Both the position numbers and the translations under genes were made by a program. Below are positions 12,114 through 24,510 of a DNA stretch of 64,000 bases, in pieces. Each line of letters begins with the position of its first letter. Position 1 is the first letter of the stretch. The stretch is from Agelas oroides. Lineage: Eukaryota; Porifera; Demospongiae; Agelasida; Agelasidae. The DNA lies in assembly GCA_949130485.1 (NCBI GenBank), contig OX422186.1, forward strand, positions 69,501-133,500. The letters are read 5' to 3'. The notes under the pieces were generated by a model. That model saw only the letters and a list, made by a program, of their open reading frames with translations. It made no database searches and had not been told where the DNA came from.

Positions 12114-13666
12114 CTAGTATTTTTTGAAGTGTGAGAACTTGTAACTTGTGGCTAGAATGTGTTCCACAATGTACTCGTATGCAAAGCCTTCGATTGCACT
12201 CGCATTGTCCAGTGGGTACCAGCACGTTCTCCCCTGATATTCCTTCTCCCTCACACTGTCCCACACCTTCCCCTCCCGCACAGGGACGGGAGAACCTTTC
12301 TGTCTCATCAGTCGTCTTTGAGCTGTGTTGATTCGCACTTTGTAAGAAAGAAACTGACCTGTGTGTGTGTGTTATGTGTGCAGAGGGAGGGAGGGAGAGG
12401 GGGTTCCTGCATAAGGTCTGGATAGATTCTCCAGAGCATAAGGAACCACTGAATATGCAGTAATATGAAATAAAATTGAAGAATCAAGGATCTGGGGAGG
12501 GAGGGGAGGGATTTGCAGAGTGTATGTAGTAGGCTTGAAGCTTCAACATGGACAGTTCTATTGTGTTGGGTGATTACAAATGAGAAATCTACAATGTCTG
12601 TATATATATGTAGTATATACTTGTGGTACAGATTATGTAGCATGGTACTGAAAGGAAAGAACAGGGCTCATTTGGTGTGTGTGTTTGTGTGTAAAAGCTG
12701 AATCACTTGAGAGCATGCTACATCCATGTCAGCCTACTGTTGGCCACTTACCAATCAGTCCATGTACTGCCATGTTGTTATTGTTGAACAGCCCGGAGGC
12801 ATCCTCCACGTACACTGTGTAGAACCTGTCATCAGACATGACGGCCCAAATGTCAACCTTGGGTCGGTCCAGGACGACTCGGAACTGTTCACGATTAGCA
12901 CCTTGACTCTCAATGTCAGAGTGTCCCTGGAGGAAGGAGGGAAGATGAGGTGGAGTGGGAGGAGGGAGAGAGGGAGATGAGGTGGAGTGGGGGGAGGGAG
13001 GGAGGAAGATGAGGTGGAGTGGGAGGAGGGAGAGAGGAAGATGAAGTGGAGTGGGGGGAGGGAGGGAGGAAGATGAGGTGGAGTGGGAGGAGGGAGAGAG
13101 GAAGATGAGGTGGAGTGGGGAGAGGGAGAGAGGAAGATGAGGTGGAGTGGGGGGAGGAAGGATTCAAGATGGTGTCACTGATAATCTCTTACCTGGTTTA
13201 CAGAGAATGTGACTGATCCCTTTTTCATGTCGACCTCTCCAAAGTTCTCCATCAATGCCTTCTTGTTCCTGCCGTCCACAACTGCCTTAAACAGTCTCTT
13301 CCCACTCTTCACTCTGCTATCAAGAGCCTTAATAGTGAACCCAATGTCTGTGTGGCCCCGCCCCCAGCTACCGTCCTCATACTGACTCACATTGATAAAC
13401 GTATTCACAGAGATGTAGCTACAGGTCAGGAGGTTGTAGGTGAACAGTTCGTACCCTTCGATAGCAAAACAGAATAGATTGCCGTCTGACAATTTCACAA
13501 CAAAACGAGGAGTGTAATCGTCGATATTTCGGATGGGAGAGGCGTCCACCGGCTCCCAATCCTCCTCCTCCACGCTATCATCTTCTATCTCCCCCTCGGG
13601 TTGTGAGAGAGTCATCTGAGCTGCTAGAAGACACATTACCAGAACTGCTGTTCTCAAAAGCTTCAT
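12114..13666 (-). CDS. Secreted protein with ITIH C-terminal-like domain
   Basis: Three exons on the minus strand: 13666-13193, 12926-12752, 12358-12114, phases 0 and 1, giving 297 aa. The start at 13666-13664 was chosen because it opens a signal peptide (MKLLRTAVLVMCLLAA). An acidic stretch follows, then a region resembling the C-terminal domain of inter-alpha-trypsin inhibitor heavy chains. Matching landmarks are RFVVKL-LCF-like LFCFAIEG near the front, HGLIGQF in the middle and RTCWYPLDNASAIEGFAYEYIVEHIL-type ending (CW then an ID/IEG-Y-YIV pattern). The usual VIT and von Willebrand A domains of ITIH proteins are absent, so this is a stand-alone domain protein. The family call rests on recalled similarity and is moderate. 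It is divergent from ADHFE1, with about 440 bp between start codons. Its first intron holds a G/A-rich (sense-strand pyrimidine) tandem tract. Confidence 0.72.
12927..13165 (-). repeat. Tandem GGTGGAGTGGG-type tract in intron
   Basis: Repeated GAGGAAGATGAGGTGGAGTGG blocks (units about 50 and 27 bp alternating) fill intron 1 of the ITIH-like gene. On the coding strand this is a pyrimidine-rich tract preceding the 3' splice site. Confidence 0.75.
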
Positions 13667-14106
13667 TGCTACCTCCTGTGCATGTGTGTGGAGTGTGCGC
13701 ATAATGTATTAAACACACACATGTAATAAACTCACACGTGGACATTCATATAAGCATACACCTATATACAGTCATACAGTAAAAGGGCACTACTATGTAT
13801 ATCCATAGATGTCACTCTACTATCTATGGTATATCACAGCTTCAATTCAACGTGCCAAATTATTCTACTCCACAGAAAGATTCTATAAATAACTAACCTT
13901 CTAACGTGGTTCATGTTAAACCTAGGAAACGGCGTTTGATCGCTTTCTCTCCTTCTCCCTCTCTGTTCGAAGACTGCACAAGGCGCCTGTTGCCAGTGTT
14001 TTCCCAGGTAACAAACTCGAGCTTCAGACATCCCCATGTTTGCAATTTTTCTTATTAGCGCCTTCGAGCAATCGCTTAATTAGAGCACAGCTCCGCCTAC
14101 TAAACT

Positions 14107-17100
14107 ATGGCTGCCGCTGGTCGGGGTGCAGTGAAGCGTGTTCTACAAACAGTAGCTGGCTCTGGGTGAGCGGATACGCAGATGTACAGTAACTATACCC
14201 ATGTTAATTATTTAATGCATTGAACCTTGCTTTGTGAACGTGATCACAGCTGCTCCTGCCCCGCCCACTCGCAGGCGTTCAGTGGGTACAGGATACTACC
14301 ACGTAATGGTAAGAGTTGCGTGCTGCAGAGAGAATGTGTGTTCTGTTTCCTAATGAACCCTCTTTTCTCTCTCCACTTTCCCTCCTCCTCCTTTTCCCCT
14401 ACTCTCGCAAGCCACATCCTTCGCAGAGAGAGGAAGGGTTTAATTGGTCACGCTGCAACCATCGAGTTGTCACCACGGCAGAAACTTGCTGTGATCAATG
14501 AGATTCGCACTGTTCATAGATTGCATTTATTGTCATGGAGTCGCAATTATGTCACAACATGTTTAGTGGATGTCAGTATCTTATTATCTAACCACACTCT
14601 TTATAATTGCATTCCTCGGCGACCACTCGTCAGCTGCAGCGTGACCAGACCCTTCCTCTCTGTGAAGGGTGTGGCTTGTGAGACTCTTTTCCCCCTCCCC
14701 CACTTCCTCATCCCTAGTTTCCTCCATGTCTTCTTCCTCTCCTCAGTGTCAGCTTCCCGTCTCCGACAGAGCTCCGCCCACCCTGGGGCAGCTGCGGACA
14801 GGGAGTATGCATTTGAGATGGCGTGCTCAAACATCCGGTATGGGGAGGGGGTGACGAGGGAGGTCGGGATGGACCTGGAGAACCTTGGAGTCAGGAACGT
14901 CTGTGTCTTGACAGATAAAAATGTGCATCCAGAACTGTGTGTGCATTCAGTTCAACTTTTTACCCTCTTCCTACTCTGCCACCCTTCTTCCATGTCCCCC
15001 TCATCCTCCCATTCTCTCTCTCACTTTCCCTACATTTCTTTACCATCCCCCACCCTCTCCGATCCCATCTTCAGCTGGCCAAGCTCCCCCCACTCAAGGC
15101 TACCCTAGACTCCCTACACTCCACCTCAGTACAGTACAGTGTGTACGACAATGTCTCCATAGAACCCACCAATGAAAGGTAATGTAGGTCCAGCAAATGT
15201 CCTCGTTGCTTTGTTGCAAGAAACAAGAAATAGAGAAATAGAAATTAATGTTTTGATTCAGTTGGTGAGTCGCTAGATCTACTAGCCTCTTTCCAGGCCC
15301 CCGTTCCGTGTTCTGTTGCTTTCTGAACAGCAAGGTCCAGAGGAACTGGGGATCAAGCTAATCTAATGTTCAAATACGGAGAGAGCCTGGGGACGAGGCT
15401 ACTTACACCCATACACACATACATGTATGCATACTCACACACATGCACACTTACACCCATACACACACACACATGCACACTCACACACATGCACATCACA
15501 CCCATGCACACCCATGCACACTCACACACATGCACACACACCCATGCACATGCACACTCACACATGCACACACACCCATGCACATGCACACTCACACCTA
15601 TGCACACCCATGCACACTCACACCTATGCACACCCATGCACACTCACACTTATGCACACCCAGCTTTGAGGATGCCATTACTTTTGCTCGCAAAAACCAG
15701 TTTGACGGGTTTCTGGCAGTGGGTGGAGGGTCGGTGATGGACACAGCGAAGGTCGCCAATCTTCTGTCTTGCTCTCCGGAGAACGAGCTACTGGACTTCA
15801 CAAATGCTCCTGTCGGCAAGGGCCAACCCGTCACAAAACCCCTCAAGCCGCTCATTTGCAGTAAGTAACATCTGACCTACAACACAACATAGAGGGCATG
15901 AAATACATGTCCCTACCTCTCCCAGTGAGATGTGATAGAACTCCTTCCCTCCTTCCCTCCTTCCCTCCTTCCCTCCTTCCCTCCTTCCCTCCTTCCCTTC
16001 TTCGATTCTTCCTTTCTCCTTCCTTTCCTCACTCTCTTCCATGATCCCTCTCCCTCTCTCTCCTTCCTCCCCCTCCTCCCCCCCTCCCCCCTCTCCCCCT
16101 CCCTCCTTCCTCTCACTTCCTTAGTCCCAACTACTGCTGGCACTGGCAGTGAGACAACTGGGACGGCTATATTTGACTACAAACCACTCAGAGCAAAAAC
16201 AGGTGCTGTATTTTAACCCAGGAGCCGTCCAGCTAACATTGACTCCTCTCTACCCTTCCTTCCTCCGATCCCTTTGCCATTTCTCCCCTCACCTCTCCTA
16301 CCTCCCCTCCTTCTCCCTCCCCTCCTTCCCTGCTCTTCCCCCCTGCCCCCCTCCCCCCCCCCACAGGTATTGGTAGTCGTGCATTGCGCCCTCTCCTCGG
16401 GATCGTTGACCCTCTACACGTGAGACACATGCCAACAAATGTAGCCGTCTTCAGTGGATTTGATGTACTTTGGTAAACTTAGCTGAGTATGACTACCACC
16501 CACACACACTCACCATCCCTCTTTCCTCCTTTCCCTCCCTCTCTTCCTATCCCACCCCTCCCCCCTCTCTCTTCCTGTCCTCTCACATTTACTAATCATC
16601 CTCCCCTCTCCTTCCCTCTCTCTCCTACCTCCTCCCCCTCCCCTCCTTCGCATCCACTACAGTCATGCATTAGAAGCCTACACAGCCATTCCTTATAAGG
16701 AGCGGACACCACGCCCCTCAAACCCCATCTTGCGCCCGTCCTACCAAGGGAGCAACCCCATATCTGACATTTGGTCCCTCCATGCTCTCAGAATCATGAG
16801 ACAGTACTTCAAGAGGTGAACATGCGTTTGTCAATGTCATAACATTGTGTGTGTGTGTGGAGTCTCCTTCTGCTGTTGTCTAGGGCGGTAAGAGATGCTG
16901 AGGATCAGGAGGCACGCTCTGCCATGCACCTCGCTAGCGTCTACGCTGGAGTGGGGTTTGGGAACGCTGGAGTGCACCTGTGGTGAGTCACATCCTCACA
17001 CCCTCACCATACACTTGTACTCCCTCATAAAACTGCATAGTCACACACCTTCACATTTCACACTCACATCACATGTAGCATATGCAATTCAGCTTCCTTT

Positions 17101-18437
17101 CACGAGATCAATTCTCACAAAATCAATTCTCACAAGATCAATTCTCACGAAATCAATTCTCACGAAATCAATTCTCATATTCACATCCCCCCACATATTC
17201 ACATCTCACACAAATACATCTTTCTCTTTCACACAGTCATGGCATCAATTCTCATATTCACATCTCACACAAATACATATGTGGCAGTCCCGGGTAGAAA
17301 TCGAACATTATTCCATTGCACAATTCGACTGTGTTACTGGGTTTGAAGAGCTGTAGCACAAAACTTCCGTTAAGGGCGGGGCTCATACGCACGGCAAAGA
17401 TGCATGAATAAGTCTATGTAGTGCAAATACATTAACATCTTCCTCTCTCACACACAGTCATGGCATGTCCTATCCGATATCAGGCCTAGTGAAGTCGTTT
17501 CAATCAGAAGATTATGACCAAACTAAACCGCTAGTGGTGAGCAGTGTGTGAATGTTCTTAGCAACCACACACACAGTGGCTGTGGTGACCTTAGCAACCA
17601 CACACACAGTGGCTGTGGTGACCTTAGCAACCACACACAGTGGCTGTGGTTACCTGTGTTTACAGTTATCACTGTAGAGAGACGGTTGCATTGTTGCAGC
17701 ATGATGTGAATATTGTACATACTATTGTGTTCATACTCTTGGTACTGTGTATGGGATGCTTCACACACACACACAAACTCCCCTTCCCTCCCTCCCTCCC
17801 TCCCTCCCTTTCCACACACACAGCCACATGGTTTGTCTGTGGTCCTAACTGCACCAGCTGTGTTTCAGTTCACGGCTCCGCTCTGCCCAGAAAGACACCT
17901 TCATGCAGCTGAACTACTGGGTAATACCTCCCTCCCCTTCCACACTTTTCCTTCCTCCAAATGTTTCCTTTCTACAATCTGCAAATAACTCTGCCTTCTT
18001 CTCTCCCCCTTCCCTCCCTTCCTCCCCCTCTCCCCCTTCCCTCCCTTCCTCCCCCTCTCCTCTTCCCTCCCTTCCTCCCGCTTTCCTCTTCCCTCCCTTC
18101 CTCCCCCTCTTCCCCTTCCCTCCCTTCCTCCCCCTCTCCTCTTCCCTCCCTTCCTCCCGCTCTCCTCTTCCCTCCCTTCCCCCTCTCCCCCTTCCCCCTC
18201 TCCCCCTTCCCTCACTTCCTCCACCTCTCCTCTCTCTCTTCAGGAGCTGATGTCAGCTCTGCCCGACTGGAGGATGCAGGGAAGATCCTGGCAGATGTCT
18301 TGAGACAGTATATGGCTGAGATGAGGATAGTGGATGGACTGCAGGCCGTGGGCTACTCCAGTGAGGACATCCCTGCGCTTGTTAAGGGAACTCTACCCCA
18401 GGTGTGTGTGTGTGGGTGTGTGTGCATGCGTGCGTGC

Positions 18438-18477
<40 letters not shown>

Positions 18478-18772
18478 CGTGTGTGGCGTGTGTGTGTCGG
18501 TGTGTGGAGAGGATCCCATTTATTCCATTTATACTACTTTTGTGGCTACCTGAGAAATCTTTGTTGTTATAGTCAAAAATCTGCATTCAATCTATCCACC
18601 TGTCTACCTGTCTGTCTGGCTTCTGCCTGTTTGTCTGCCTTGTCTATCTGCCTGCATGGCCTGTCTCTTGCTCTGCCTGTTGCAGCACCGTGTGACCAAG
18701 CTCTCTCCCAGGAAATTCACAGAGGAGCAATTGGCAAAGATGTTTGAAAACTCGCTGACAGTTTACAAATAA
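14107..18772 (+). CDS. ADHFE1: Hydroxyacid-oxoacid transhydrogenase, mitochondrial
   Basis: Thirteen exons: 14107-14165, 14250-14308, 14747-14922, 15075-15178, 15664-15860, 16125-16202, 16367-16472, 16663-16815, 16884-16982, 17458-17536, 17824-17920, 18244-18401, 18686-18772; 483 aa. Known reaction: couples oxidation of 4-hydroxybutyrate to reduction of 2-oxoglutarate to D-2-hydroxyglutarate, in mitochondria. It belongs to the iron-dependent group III alcohol dehydrogenases. Seen: an Arg/Ser-rich N terminus without acids, fitting a transit peptide; the cofactor-loop [31 protein letters not shown] and [16 protein letters not shown] with the metal-binding histidines; a C-terminal [18 protein letters not shown]. 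Length is close to the human protein (467 aa). Many introns have CT-rich tracts before the acceptor. Intron 4 holds a foldback element and a CA-rich tandem array. Confidence 0.96.
15283..15401. mobile_element. Foldback element in ADHFE1 intron 4
   Basis: Begins TAGCCTCTTTCCAGGCCC and ends GAGCCTGGGGACGAGGCTA, an imperfect inverted repeat of the same family as the elements at 31502 and 33364. No clear target duplication. Confidence 0.55.
15412..15662 (+). repeat. CA-rich tandem array before ADHFE1 exon 5
   Basis: Interleaved units of CACACCCATGCACA and CTCACACCTATGCA run up to the acceptor at 15662. Confidence 0.8.
17546..17650 (+). repeat. 33-bp tandem repeat, three copies
   Basis: CTTAGCAACCACACACACAG then TGGCTGTGGTGAC recurs three times just downstream of the donor of ADHFE1 exon 10. 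Confidence 0.75.
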
Positions 18773-20889
18773 CTTAACCATAAAGAGCAAATAATTTGTG
18801 TGTCGTATAATTGTGTGGGTGGATTATAATTGTGAGGATTCTTCTAAGTACATAAATACGTTAGTAAAACATTCTGATGTGCTTCATGAATCATTAATAA
18901 GTTGAATTCTGACTTGCATGTAAAAACCAGCAAGATGTAAACCGGAAATCCCTCCCAAATACCGGAAATAATCACCTTGGTCTGTGGTCATTTGAATTTT
19001 GAGTGGACATTGCCGGAGCCCCCGCCTTAGCCTTAGGACGATTTTACCGCAGGCGACTAGTGTGTCTGCAGACGTTACCGCGCCCAAGCTGTGCCCGAGC
19101 TAGAAGATTTCAAGTTTACGAGTGAGTTGTGTATCCACTGTGCGTCAGCTAGCTACGTGAGGGCGGTAGCATATAGCGGGATAATGTGGGTGTGTTTAGA
19201 TAGTGTTTGTATAAGAACAGGCAAAGGACTGTTTTCTGACCAGGTAGCTACATACTTCACAAACCAACCTCGTTACATAATAGATGTTGATTATATCGAG
19301 GAGAGAATACAGTATATGCTGCAGCATGTACGGCAGCAGATCATTCAAAATGGTGTTGAATCGCAAGCACACTGTAAATTTAATTTGCATAGTGAGAATA
19401 CTTCACTGTTGAGAGAAGTTGCTATTAGTTGTGTTATGAGCTGTTAATATGGACTGGCTGCAGCCTCATCTCCAGATCCACACTCGTTTTTTTTTGCTTG
19501 CAGTATAGAAAGGGGGAGCGTTGAAAACCTGGGCAGGGCCTGGGAACAAGGCTAGGCAGGTTGTGTGTGAGAAATCTTGAACCGAGAGCTCCTGCGGATG
19601 CTTGCAGCAATTCTCATTCAGTTTAATGCTTTATGGTGCTGACCTTGAAAAACTGTTTTGTGGCAGTGTTACAGCATTTCTGTGAACAAATTAAACTTTA
19701 ATGATCCCATGTGGCTCATGTTTCTCATGTGGCCCACAGTCTGCAGTCATTGAGTAATACGATAGTTTCTTATGGGAATAGCCACCCCCTCACTCTGTCA
19801 CTCTACACAGGGCGGACTTAGAACTTAGAGAGACGTTGTGCCCAGCATGTGTATTCAGGCAGGGTATATGGAGGCAATTGAGGTTTCTACAATGCCAAAC
19901 AAAGGCCACTCCTTGGTTTAGGCTTCTCTCGATAACCAAATTGCTTCTTAAAGTCAATATTTACAAGTTTGGATCTCTCTTCAATCTTTTGTTCAATCGC
20001 TATTCAAAAAACAAGTGCCCTTTTGCACGATCATAGTGACAGCACTAGATATACCAGAGGGTATGGTGGTTACCTTCTCCTTCGTCATCATCCTCTACTG
20101 CTTTCATAAACGTACACAAACGTGCATGATATGTGCATAAGCGTACACAAAAGTCTAGACGTACATCACTGTGTCGGAGCTAGCCTCATTCCCAGGCTCT
20201 CTCCTGTGAAAGAGAGACGGAGGCAGCATCAGTGTGGTTGAGCATAGTAACCCAAGGGCACGTTGACCAAGGGCACGTTGACCAAGGGCACGTTGACCAA
20301 GGGCACGTTGACCAAGGGCACGTTGACCAAGGGCACGTTGACCAAGGGCACGTTGACCAAGGGCGCGTTGACCAAGGGCACGTTGACCAAGGGCACGTTG
20401 ACCAAGGGCGCGTTGACCAAGGGCACGTTGACCAAGGGCACGTTGACCAAGGGCGCGTTGACCAAGGGCACGTTGACCAAGGGCACGTTGACCAAGGGCG
20501 CAGCATGGAATAGTCAAGTTTGCAGGTGATTTGGTTAGTAAAAGAAGCTGTGGTAAACAGCTGAGTGTCATGTGGTGTATTCAACAGCAACTACCTCTGT
20601 GGGTGCTGCTGGCACATGCACAAACACCCTCACCTCCAAACAGCAGCTGTAGTCTCAGCTAACACTGGTATCCAAAACAAATACTGTCTGTGTTGGCTGC
20701 CTTGCATTCTGTCTCTCGTAATAGCCTTATGTCTGTGTCCCTCCCTACCTCCCTCCCTTCCTCCCTCCCTCCCTCCCTTCTTCCCCCCTACCTCCCTCCC
20801 ACCCTACCTCCCTATCTCCCTCCCCCTCTCTCCCTCTTTACTAACATTACTACATGTATTTCTCCCCCCCTCCCCTTTGCAGATTGAAA
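18773..20889. other. Gap between ADHFE1 and mucin-like gene C; possible 5' exon
   Basis: No coding region is recognised. A G/C-richer stretch around 19000-19121 ends in a donor-like GTGAGT (about 19122) and may be a non-coding first exon of the next gene, whose coding exon begins right after an acceptor TTTGCAG at 20876-20882. A degenerate end of the TAGCC foldback family (GGCCTGGGAACAAGGCTA) lies near 19537-19554. Confidence 0.35.
20254..20502. repeat. 15-bp minisatellite (GACCAAGGGCACGTT)n
   Basis: About 17 tandem copies with a few GCACGTT to GCGCGTT variants. It is preceded at 20181 by TAGCCTCATTCCCAGG, a foldback-family end, so it probably expanded from within or beside such an element. 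Confidence 0.92.
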
Positions 20890-21350
20890 ATGGTTCGGTC
20901 ACTACTACTCTCCTTTCCCTCCCCCCTCCTCCTCCTTCTTCTGGTTCTATGCCCAGTCATCCTAGCCCAGAACGATACATCTTCTATGCCCAGTCCCACC
21001 TCCACACAAGCATTCTCACCTACCATCTCACCAACTCCTTCTGTTGAACCTACAGACAATATGACGCTCATGGACAATATGACAGTGTTCATGAACGTGA
21101 CTAGTTCAGGGGATTTTTTCAATGAAAGTTCCACGGTTGAGCCCCTCATGGCATCAACACCTTCCCCCTCACTCATCCTCTTCCCTGCTACACCCTCCTC
21201 CTCCCCTTCATCCTCCCCTTCACCCTCCCCTTCCTCCTCCTCACCAATCGTCACACAGCAAGAAACTACCAGCATTGCTCTCCCTCCTCCTCGCTCCACT
21301 TCAGAAGCACCATCACCAACCACACCCACCGAAACACCAACAGTGAGTAC

Positions 21351-21393
<43 letters not shown>

Positions 21394-24300
21394 AGACCCT
21401 GCCATTAGTGGTTCTAATTAGTATGCAAAGTATTGGTTATGTGAATGTCATTTTAGAAACTAAATAATAAATGCTCTTCAATTAAGAGCAAACAAAGGGG
21501 TGGCCCCTCTCATTACCGTTGTAATAATGTCTCTAGCCATTACAGTGGTGGGTGTGGCTTTTGTGCTGCTTGTTATGGTACCAAAGGTCAAAACGTTACA
21601 AGTAACAACACTTTTGTCAAAGGGTGTCACAAAAGCAACGTCACATTTTGGCAGATTGTGTCTCTTCCATGACTGCCAACTGAAGTACCCCACCCCCTCA
21701 TTGAGTCTGCCTGTCTACACCTGGTTGCATTGTTATGTAGCCTCACATTTTGGCTCTTTCTGTGCACAGTAAAGGGTCTGGGTACAAGGCTAAACCTCCA
21801 AGTGGCAGCTTATCAGCTCCTGCTAGACAGAAAGGGTTACCAGCTACAAGATTAAGTTTGAATGAACTCCCTATTCTGCCTACCTTAGTCTTGTCCCCAG
21901 GTGCACGGAAAAATGTCCTGGAGTGAGCTACTACCAGCCTACGTGTTAGCCTCGTCCCAGTCCTCCATTGTGCTCATTGCTTGCAGTACAAAATTCGTGA
22001 GGCTTCAAGCTTGCTTCTTGACCTAGCAACTATGCTAGTACTAACCTATGCATTAACCTCGTTCTACGTCCTCCAACTATGCTATTCCATTAACCTCGTT
22101 CTACGTCCTCCAACTATGCTATTCCATTAACCTCGTTCTACGTCCTCCAACTATGCTATTCCATTAACCTCGTTCTACTTCCTCCAACTATGCTATTCCA
22201 TTAACCTCGTTCTACGTCCTCCAACTATGCTATTCCATTAACCTCGTTCTACGTCCTCCAACTATGCTATTCCATTAACCTCCTTCTACGTCCTCCAACT
22301 ATGCTATTCCATTAACCTCCTTCTACGTCCTCTGGAGTGGTAGTCGCTTGCAGGACAACAGTTGTGAGGGTACTATTTATCCTGTGCAGTTGCATCATAA
22401 TCCTGAAGCTCACTGTATGCCATAATGGGGCATGTTCTGTGTGTAGAGTAAGGTATGTGCAGACAGGAAGAGAAGGCTATGGGAGACACTTGGGAGCACA
22501 AGGATGTACACTTAAGGTCGTCCCACTGACACTGGTTGCTTGCACCTCAGAAGCTGTACAAGTGACACAAACAAGCCTTATAGCTAAGGATATGGTGGTG
22601 CCACTAATGGTCGACCTTTTGTTAGCTCATCCCTAAATAGGAGTGGATGTCGCTCACTCATAGTCACTCCACTTTAGTTGAAGCCACATTGTTCTAGTAT
22701 CACCTTGTGATCACTCTAGTCTGAGGAAGGGGGACTACCTCACGCCTCATTGAGCTGGTGGTATGAACTAGAGTAGACATTGCTGATTGAACAAGATTAG
22801 CTATTTCCATGACTGGACTAGCCCATGACCGGACTGGTCCTCGACTGGACCAGGCCTCGACTGGACCAGACCTCGACTGGACCAGGCCTCGACTGGACCA
22901 GACCTCGACTGGACCAGACCTCGACTGGACCAGACCTCGACTGGACCAGACCTCGACTGGACCAGGCCTCGACTGGACCAGGCCTCGACTGGACCAGGCC
23001 TCGACTGGACCAGGCCTCGACTGGACCAGGCCTCGACTGGACCAGGCCTCGACTGGACCAGGCCTCGACTGGACCAGGCCTCGACTGGACCAGACCTCGA
23101 CTGGACCAGGCCTCGACTGGACCAGACCTCGACTGGACCAGACCTCGACTGGACCAGTCGAGGCCTGGTCCAGTCAAGGTCTGGACCAGGGCTGGAATCT
23201 TGATTTTCAGAGGGACTTAGTAAAAGCCAAGATGTTAGCCTTGCACAAAGCTTCTCTCTCTTCTCTTTTCTACCTCCAGTCCACCATTGCTCACAGTGTG
23301 AAGAAATCAACCTGGGAGCAAGCGTAGCATTCCAAGCTGACCAGTGTAATCTTGGTCCCAGACGCCAAACCCCAGCATGCAGCTCCTTAGCATCATACCT
23401 GCACATTATACACACGTTATACGCGCCTGCACTTATCATACCTGCACATTATACACACGTTATATGCGCCTGCACTTTAACAAGACTAAGGGCAGTCGTA
23501 ATGACTCTTGAGTACTGGTCTTAATTAGGCCAGAGACAAGTATGAAGTGCTGGTCACAAGTATGAAGTGTGTTGACACAAGGAGACCAGCGAGTGTTACT
23601 ACCCTACTTAACTGATCTGCCCACCTCATTACTGCGGCCAGAGGAATGCGGAGAATGCCCAAATATGTGTGTTCAGTGAGCCAGCACCCACATGAAGCTA
23701 TGCCAATTTGATTACACGTGAATCGTGCGAGAGTTTGTGAGTGTGTGTGTTGATGGTTGTGGCTAGCAGCAGTCACTCCACGTTTTAGTGTGTGTGTGTG
23801 TGGTGGGGGGGGGGAAGGGAGGAAGGGAGGGGGGACTCACTATGAAGGTTGATACTAGCACCACCTCATGTACCTCATCTCAAAGGAGCACAAGACAGGT
23901 TCACTGTAGCCTCGTTCCCAGGCCTTCCCACCGCCCAGTGTTTGATCGCTTACAAAACTGAACAGTGGGAAGGCGTGGTAGTGATTGCTGCACATGCTGC
24001 GTTACCATTTTAGCCTCATCTCCAAAACCATCTCTTGTCAGTGTGTACAAGACAGTGGATTGGACGTGAGACTCTTTTCTTGACACACACACACAGTCTC
24101 CCACCACACAGTCTCCCACCACACAGTCACCCAGTCCGGTGCCTCTCCCAATTGGAGCCATCGTTGGAGGTGCAGTCGGTGGAGTGTTGCTGTTGGTCGT
24201 AATCGTGATAGTAGCACTACTGTTGTACTTCTGTTTGCGTAGCAAGAAGAAGGGAGAATACGTCACTGGAAGTGAGGGACGACCGTGGATGGTGGTACGC

Positions 24301-24510
24301 CGATGGGACCCACGATCAGACCACACGGCAGGTCGCGGTGATTCCTTAAGAGACAGTCGTGGAAGTCATAGGAGTCGCACTAGCTCGATCGCTAGCAGCA
24401 TCCGTGAGAGCATTCGTGAGAGCATCCGAAGGTTGAGTGGGCGACGAAGAAGTGGAAAAGGCGGAGAGCCCTCAGAGGACCAAGTGGCTATGAAGGTCAC
24501 CCCCCTCTGA
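20890..24510 (+). CDS. Mucin-like type I membrane protein (family member C)
   Basis: Two exons, 20890-21342 and 24097-24510, joined in phase 0; 288 aa. Exon 1 encodes a strong signal peptide (LLLSFPSPLLLLLLVLCPV) and a short Ser/Thr/Pro ectodomain with N-glycosylation sites (NDT, NMT, NVT, NES). Exon 2 begins with two SPTTQ repeats, then a transmembrane helix (about residues 169-193), the basic stop CLRSKKKGEY and a Ser/Arg-rich tail with VVRRWD, GDSLRDSRGSHRSRTSSI and SIRESIRESIRR. The tail closely parallels that of the gene ending at 25810. No named family is recognised. The 2.75-kb intron holds two minisatellite arrays. A hydrophobic ORF at 21500-21772 lies in this intron but in an incompatible phase. 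Confidence 0.68.
21955..22331 (+). repeat. 37-bp tandem array in intron of gene C
   Basis: About eight copies of a 37-bp unit (CCATTAACCTCGTTCTACGT then CCTCCAACTATGCTATT) from about 22047. The upstream TTAGCCTCGTCCCAGTCCTCC (about 21956) resembles a foldback-family end, and the unit contains the related CCTCGTTCTACGTCCTCC, suggesting origin from that end. Confidence 0.85.
22840..23160. repeat. 15-bp minisatellite (CTCGACTGGACCAGG)n
   Basis: About 21 copies, with CAGG/CAGA variants. A short inverted copy follows at its 3' end (CCAGTCGAGGCCTGGTCCAG). All frames are open because the unit is 15 bp. Confidence 0.92.
23911..23978. mobile_element. Degenerate foldback element
   Basis: TAGCCTCGTTCCCAGGCC followed by CTTCCCACCGCCCAGTGTTT and an inverted AAACTGAACAGTGGGAAGG. 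It resembles the copies at 11362 and 31502 but has lost its right end. Confidence 0.5.

Noticed and set aside
19091-19447. 118-aa ORF between ADHFE1 and gene C
   Set aside because: A strong donor lies 30 bp inside it and the rest has no protein-like features. It is better read as a possible 5' non-coding exon plus intron.
20155-20590. Repetitive ORFs (ALGQR, VNVPL, DQGHV types) on both strands
   Set aside because: They are products of the 15-bp minisatellite, not proteins.
21500-21772. Hydrophobic ORF (ITVVIMSLAITVVGVAFVLL) as a third alternative membrane exon of gene C
   Set aside because: Available acceptors give phase 1 or 2, not the phase 0 needed, and the downstream sequence lacks the Ser/Arg tail.
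22801-23439. Long ORFs on both strands through the 15-bp array
   Set aside because: The unit is a multiple of three with no stop in several frames, so all frames are open by construction. No start context, splice partner or conservation is apparent.
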